DNA of 64,000 nucleotides. Source: Sporolactobacillus sp. THM7-4. Its GTDB lineage: Bacteria > Bacillota > Bacilli > Bacillales > Sporolactobacillaceae. Each line of letters starts with the position of its first letter. Position 1 is the first letter of the stretch. The stretch covers positions 124,001 through 188,000 of the forward strand of contig NZ_SEMD01000001.1 in assembly GCF_004153165.1 (NCBI RefSeq), read 5' to 3'. The translations under genes and the position numbers were made by a program. This document shows positions 63,237 through 64,000 of the stretch, piece after piece. The notes under the pieces were generated by a model. That model saw only the letters and a list, made by a program, of their open reading frames with translations, made no database searches and was not told the DNA's origin.

Positions 63237-64000
63237 TTAATGATTACGGCTGGTTTCTCCTGCAGCTTCCCGGTCAGAAATTGCCTGAATAAAGTCCAGA
63301 TAATATCGGTCAAGACCCATCTTTTGTGCAGCATACTGACCACGTTCCGCCATCACTTTTCTCATGTCCGGATTGAAGATCAATGCGCGCAGTGCCTCAG
63401 TCAGGCGCTCAACGATCTGCCCATCCCGGGGCAAAAGAACGGCGCAGCCTTCGTTTACGTATTCCGGAATCCCCCCGGACGACGTGGTGACGAGCGGCAG
63501 TCCGGACGCCATCGCTTCGACCATGGTCAGTCCCGCCGGTTCTTCCCATATGGAGGGCATTACCGCAAGATCGGCGATGGCATACAGGGACGGCATCTCC
63601 GGGTAAGGGATAAAGCCGGTAAAAATAACCCGGTCACTCATCGTTTCGCTCAATTTCCGGATCTGATTTTCAAACGAGCTCTTCAGGCCGCTGTCAAAGA
63701 AAGGGCTGCCCGCAATCAGCAATTTGACATGCGGCAGCTCAATTTTTCGAAACGCCTTGAGCAGCTCTTTGATCCCTTTTTCCGGTGTCAGCCGGCCGAC
63801 AAAAAGGAGCACAAGATCATCGACTTCCAAGCCGAACCGACGACGGAGCCGATCGCGCTCCTCGTAGCGAATTTCAGGGGTGAACTGCTTGATATTGATC
63901 CCGTTACGCAGAACACGGCGGTTGCGCTTGGGAATTGCTTGCATGAATTTCGGAAAGGTTTGGTTGATATAGTTGCTGACGGCCATGGTTTTACATCCCT
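63237..64000 (-). CDS. Family 4 glycosyltransferase, C-terminal part (5' end beyond window)
   Basis: The reading frame is open to the right edge, with a methionine at 63986 that is internal (the sequence before it reads GCKT in frame). The visible C-terminal ~250 residues hold the GT-B donor domain: LVLLFVGRLTPEKGIKELLK, RVIFTGFIPYPEMPSLYAIA and the EX7E segment PSIWEEPAGLTMVEAMASGL. The N-terminal acceptor domain is outside. First visible gene of the minus-strand glycan operon. Confidence 0.92.
   Translation of the reverse strand, partial: GCKTMAVSNYINQTFPKFMQAIPKRNRRVLRNGINIKQFTPEIRYEERDRLRRRFGLEVDDLVLLFVGRLTPEKGIKELLKAFRKIELPHVKLLIAGSPFFDSGLKSSFENQIRKLSETMSDRVIFTGFIPYPEMPSLYAIADLAVMPSIWEEPAGLTMVEAMASGLPLVTTSSGGIPEYVNEGCAVLLPRDGQIVERLTEALRALIFNPDMRKVMAERGQYAAQKMGLDRYYLDFIQAISDREAAGETSRNH

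Overview
The window is chromosomal DNA from a low-to-moderate GC Gram-positive bacterium of the Bacillales. Reasons: strong AGGAGG-type ribosome sites, frequent TTG/GTG starts, sigma-A promoters, T-box control, a zinc-independent S14 paralogue behind a Zur-like box, an OpuA/GbsR osmoprotectant locus, AlsR-alsSD acetoin genes and ribitol-type wall teichoic acid genes. A Sporolactobacillaceae-like host fits this, but no ribosomal RNA or species marker is present, so that is an inference. No rRNA, tRNA, CRISPR array or intact prophage was seen.

Layout. 1-5.4 kb: lipoate genes lipA (cut by the window edge) and lipM, then a SNF2-family ATPase with a SWIM zinc-finger partner. 5.5-16.2 kb: amino-acid biosynthesis: hom-thrC-thrB, a SIS-domain regulator, DAHP synthase/chorismate mutase, a HisC-type aminotransferase behind a T-box-like attenuator, and a serine operon (class V aminotransferase plus serA) behind a T-box. 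16.4-22 kb: HAD phosphatase, an anchored Asp-box protein, an AIM24-family protein, a methyltransferase and two small membrane proteins. 22.1-25.98 kb: the acetoin module alsS-alsD with divergent alsR and a CcpA cre match. 26-29 kb: AI-2E-family permease and cardiolipin synthase.

29-40 kb is cell-envelope oriented: tarI-tarJ-tarL, two single-domain TarF/TarB-like polymerases, an aquaglyceroporin, an AraC regulator, a thioesterase, DedA, rpsN2 and a glutaredoxin-like protein. 40.06-48.9 kb is an accessory block bounded by two direct copies of the last ~200 bp of opuAC and its terminator. It holds a DedA-PAP2 fusion with lost PAP2 histidines, an SRPBCC protein, two MFS pumps, two GNAT enzymes, a predicted 30-aa peptide gene, and an AT-rich stretch of decayed genes (methyltransferase, SDR, two HADs, a membrane protein) ending in a transposase remnant. 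48.7-53.3 kb: the intact opuA operon and its divergent GbsR-type regulator. 53.6-55.6 kb: a second glutaredoxin-like gene and an aspartokinase. 55.9-64 kb: a surface-glycan cluster (FdtA/FdtB-like amino-sugar enzymes, GT2, GT4 and GT14 transferases, a Wzx flippase) running off the right edge.

The most unusual observations are the direct-repeat-bounded accessory block, the apparently inactive PAP2 fusion, two separate arrays of 21-bp tandem repeats, small-protein genes with their own signals (one with its ribosome site inside a terminator), and an orphan hairpin/T-run upstream of the SNF2 gene. Nothing here could be proven to be a wholly new system from sequence alone.
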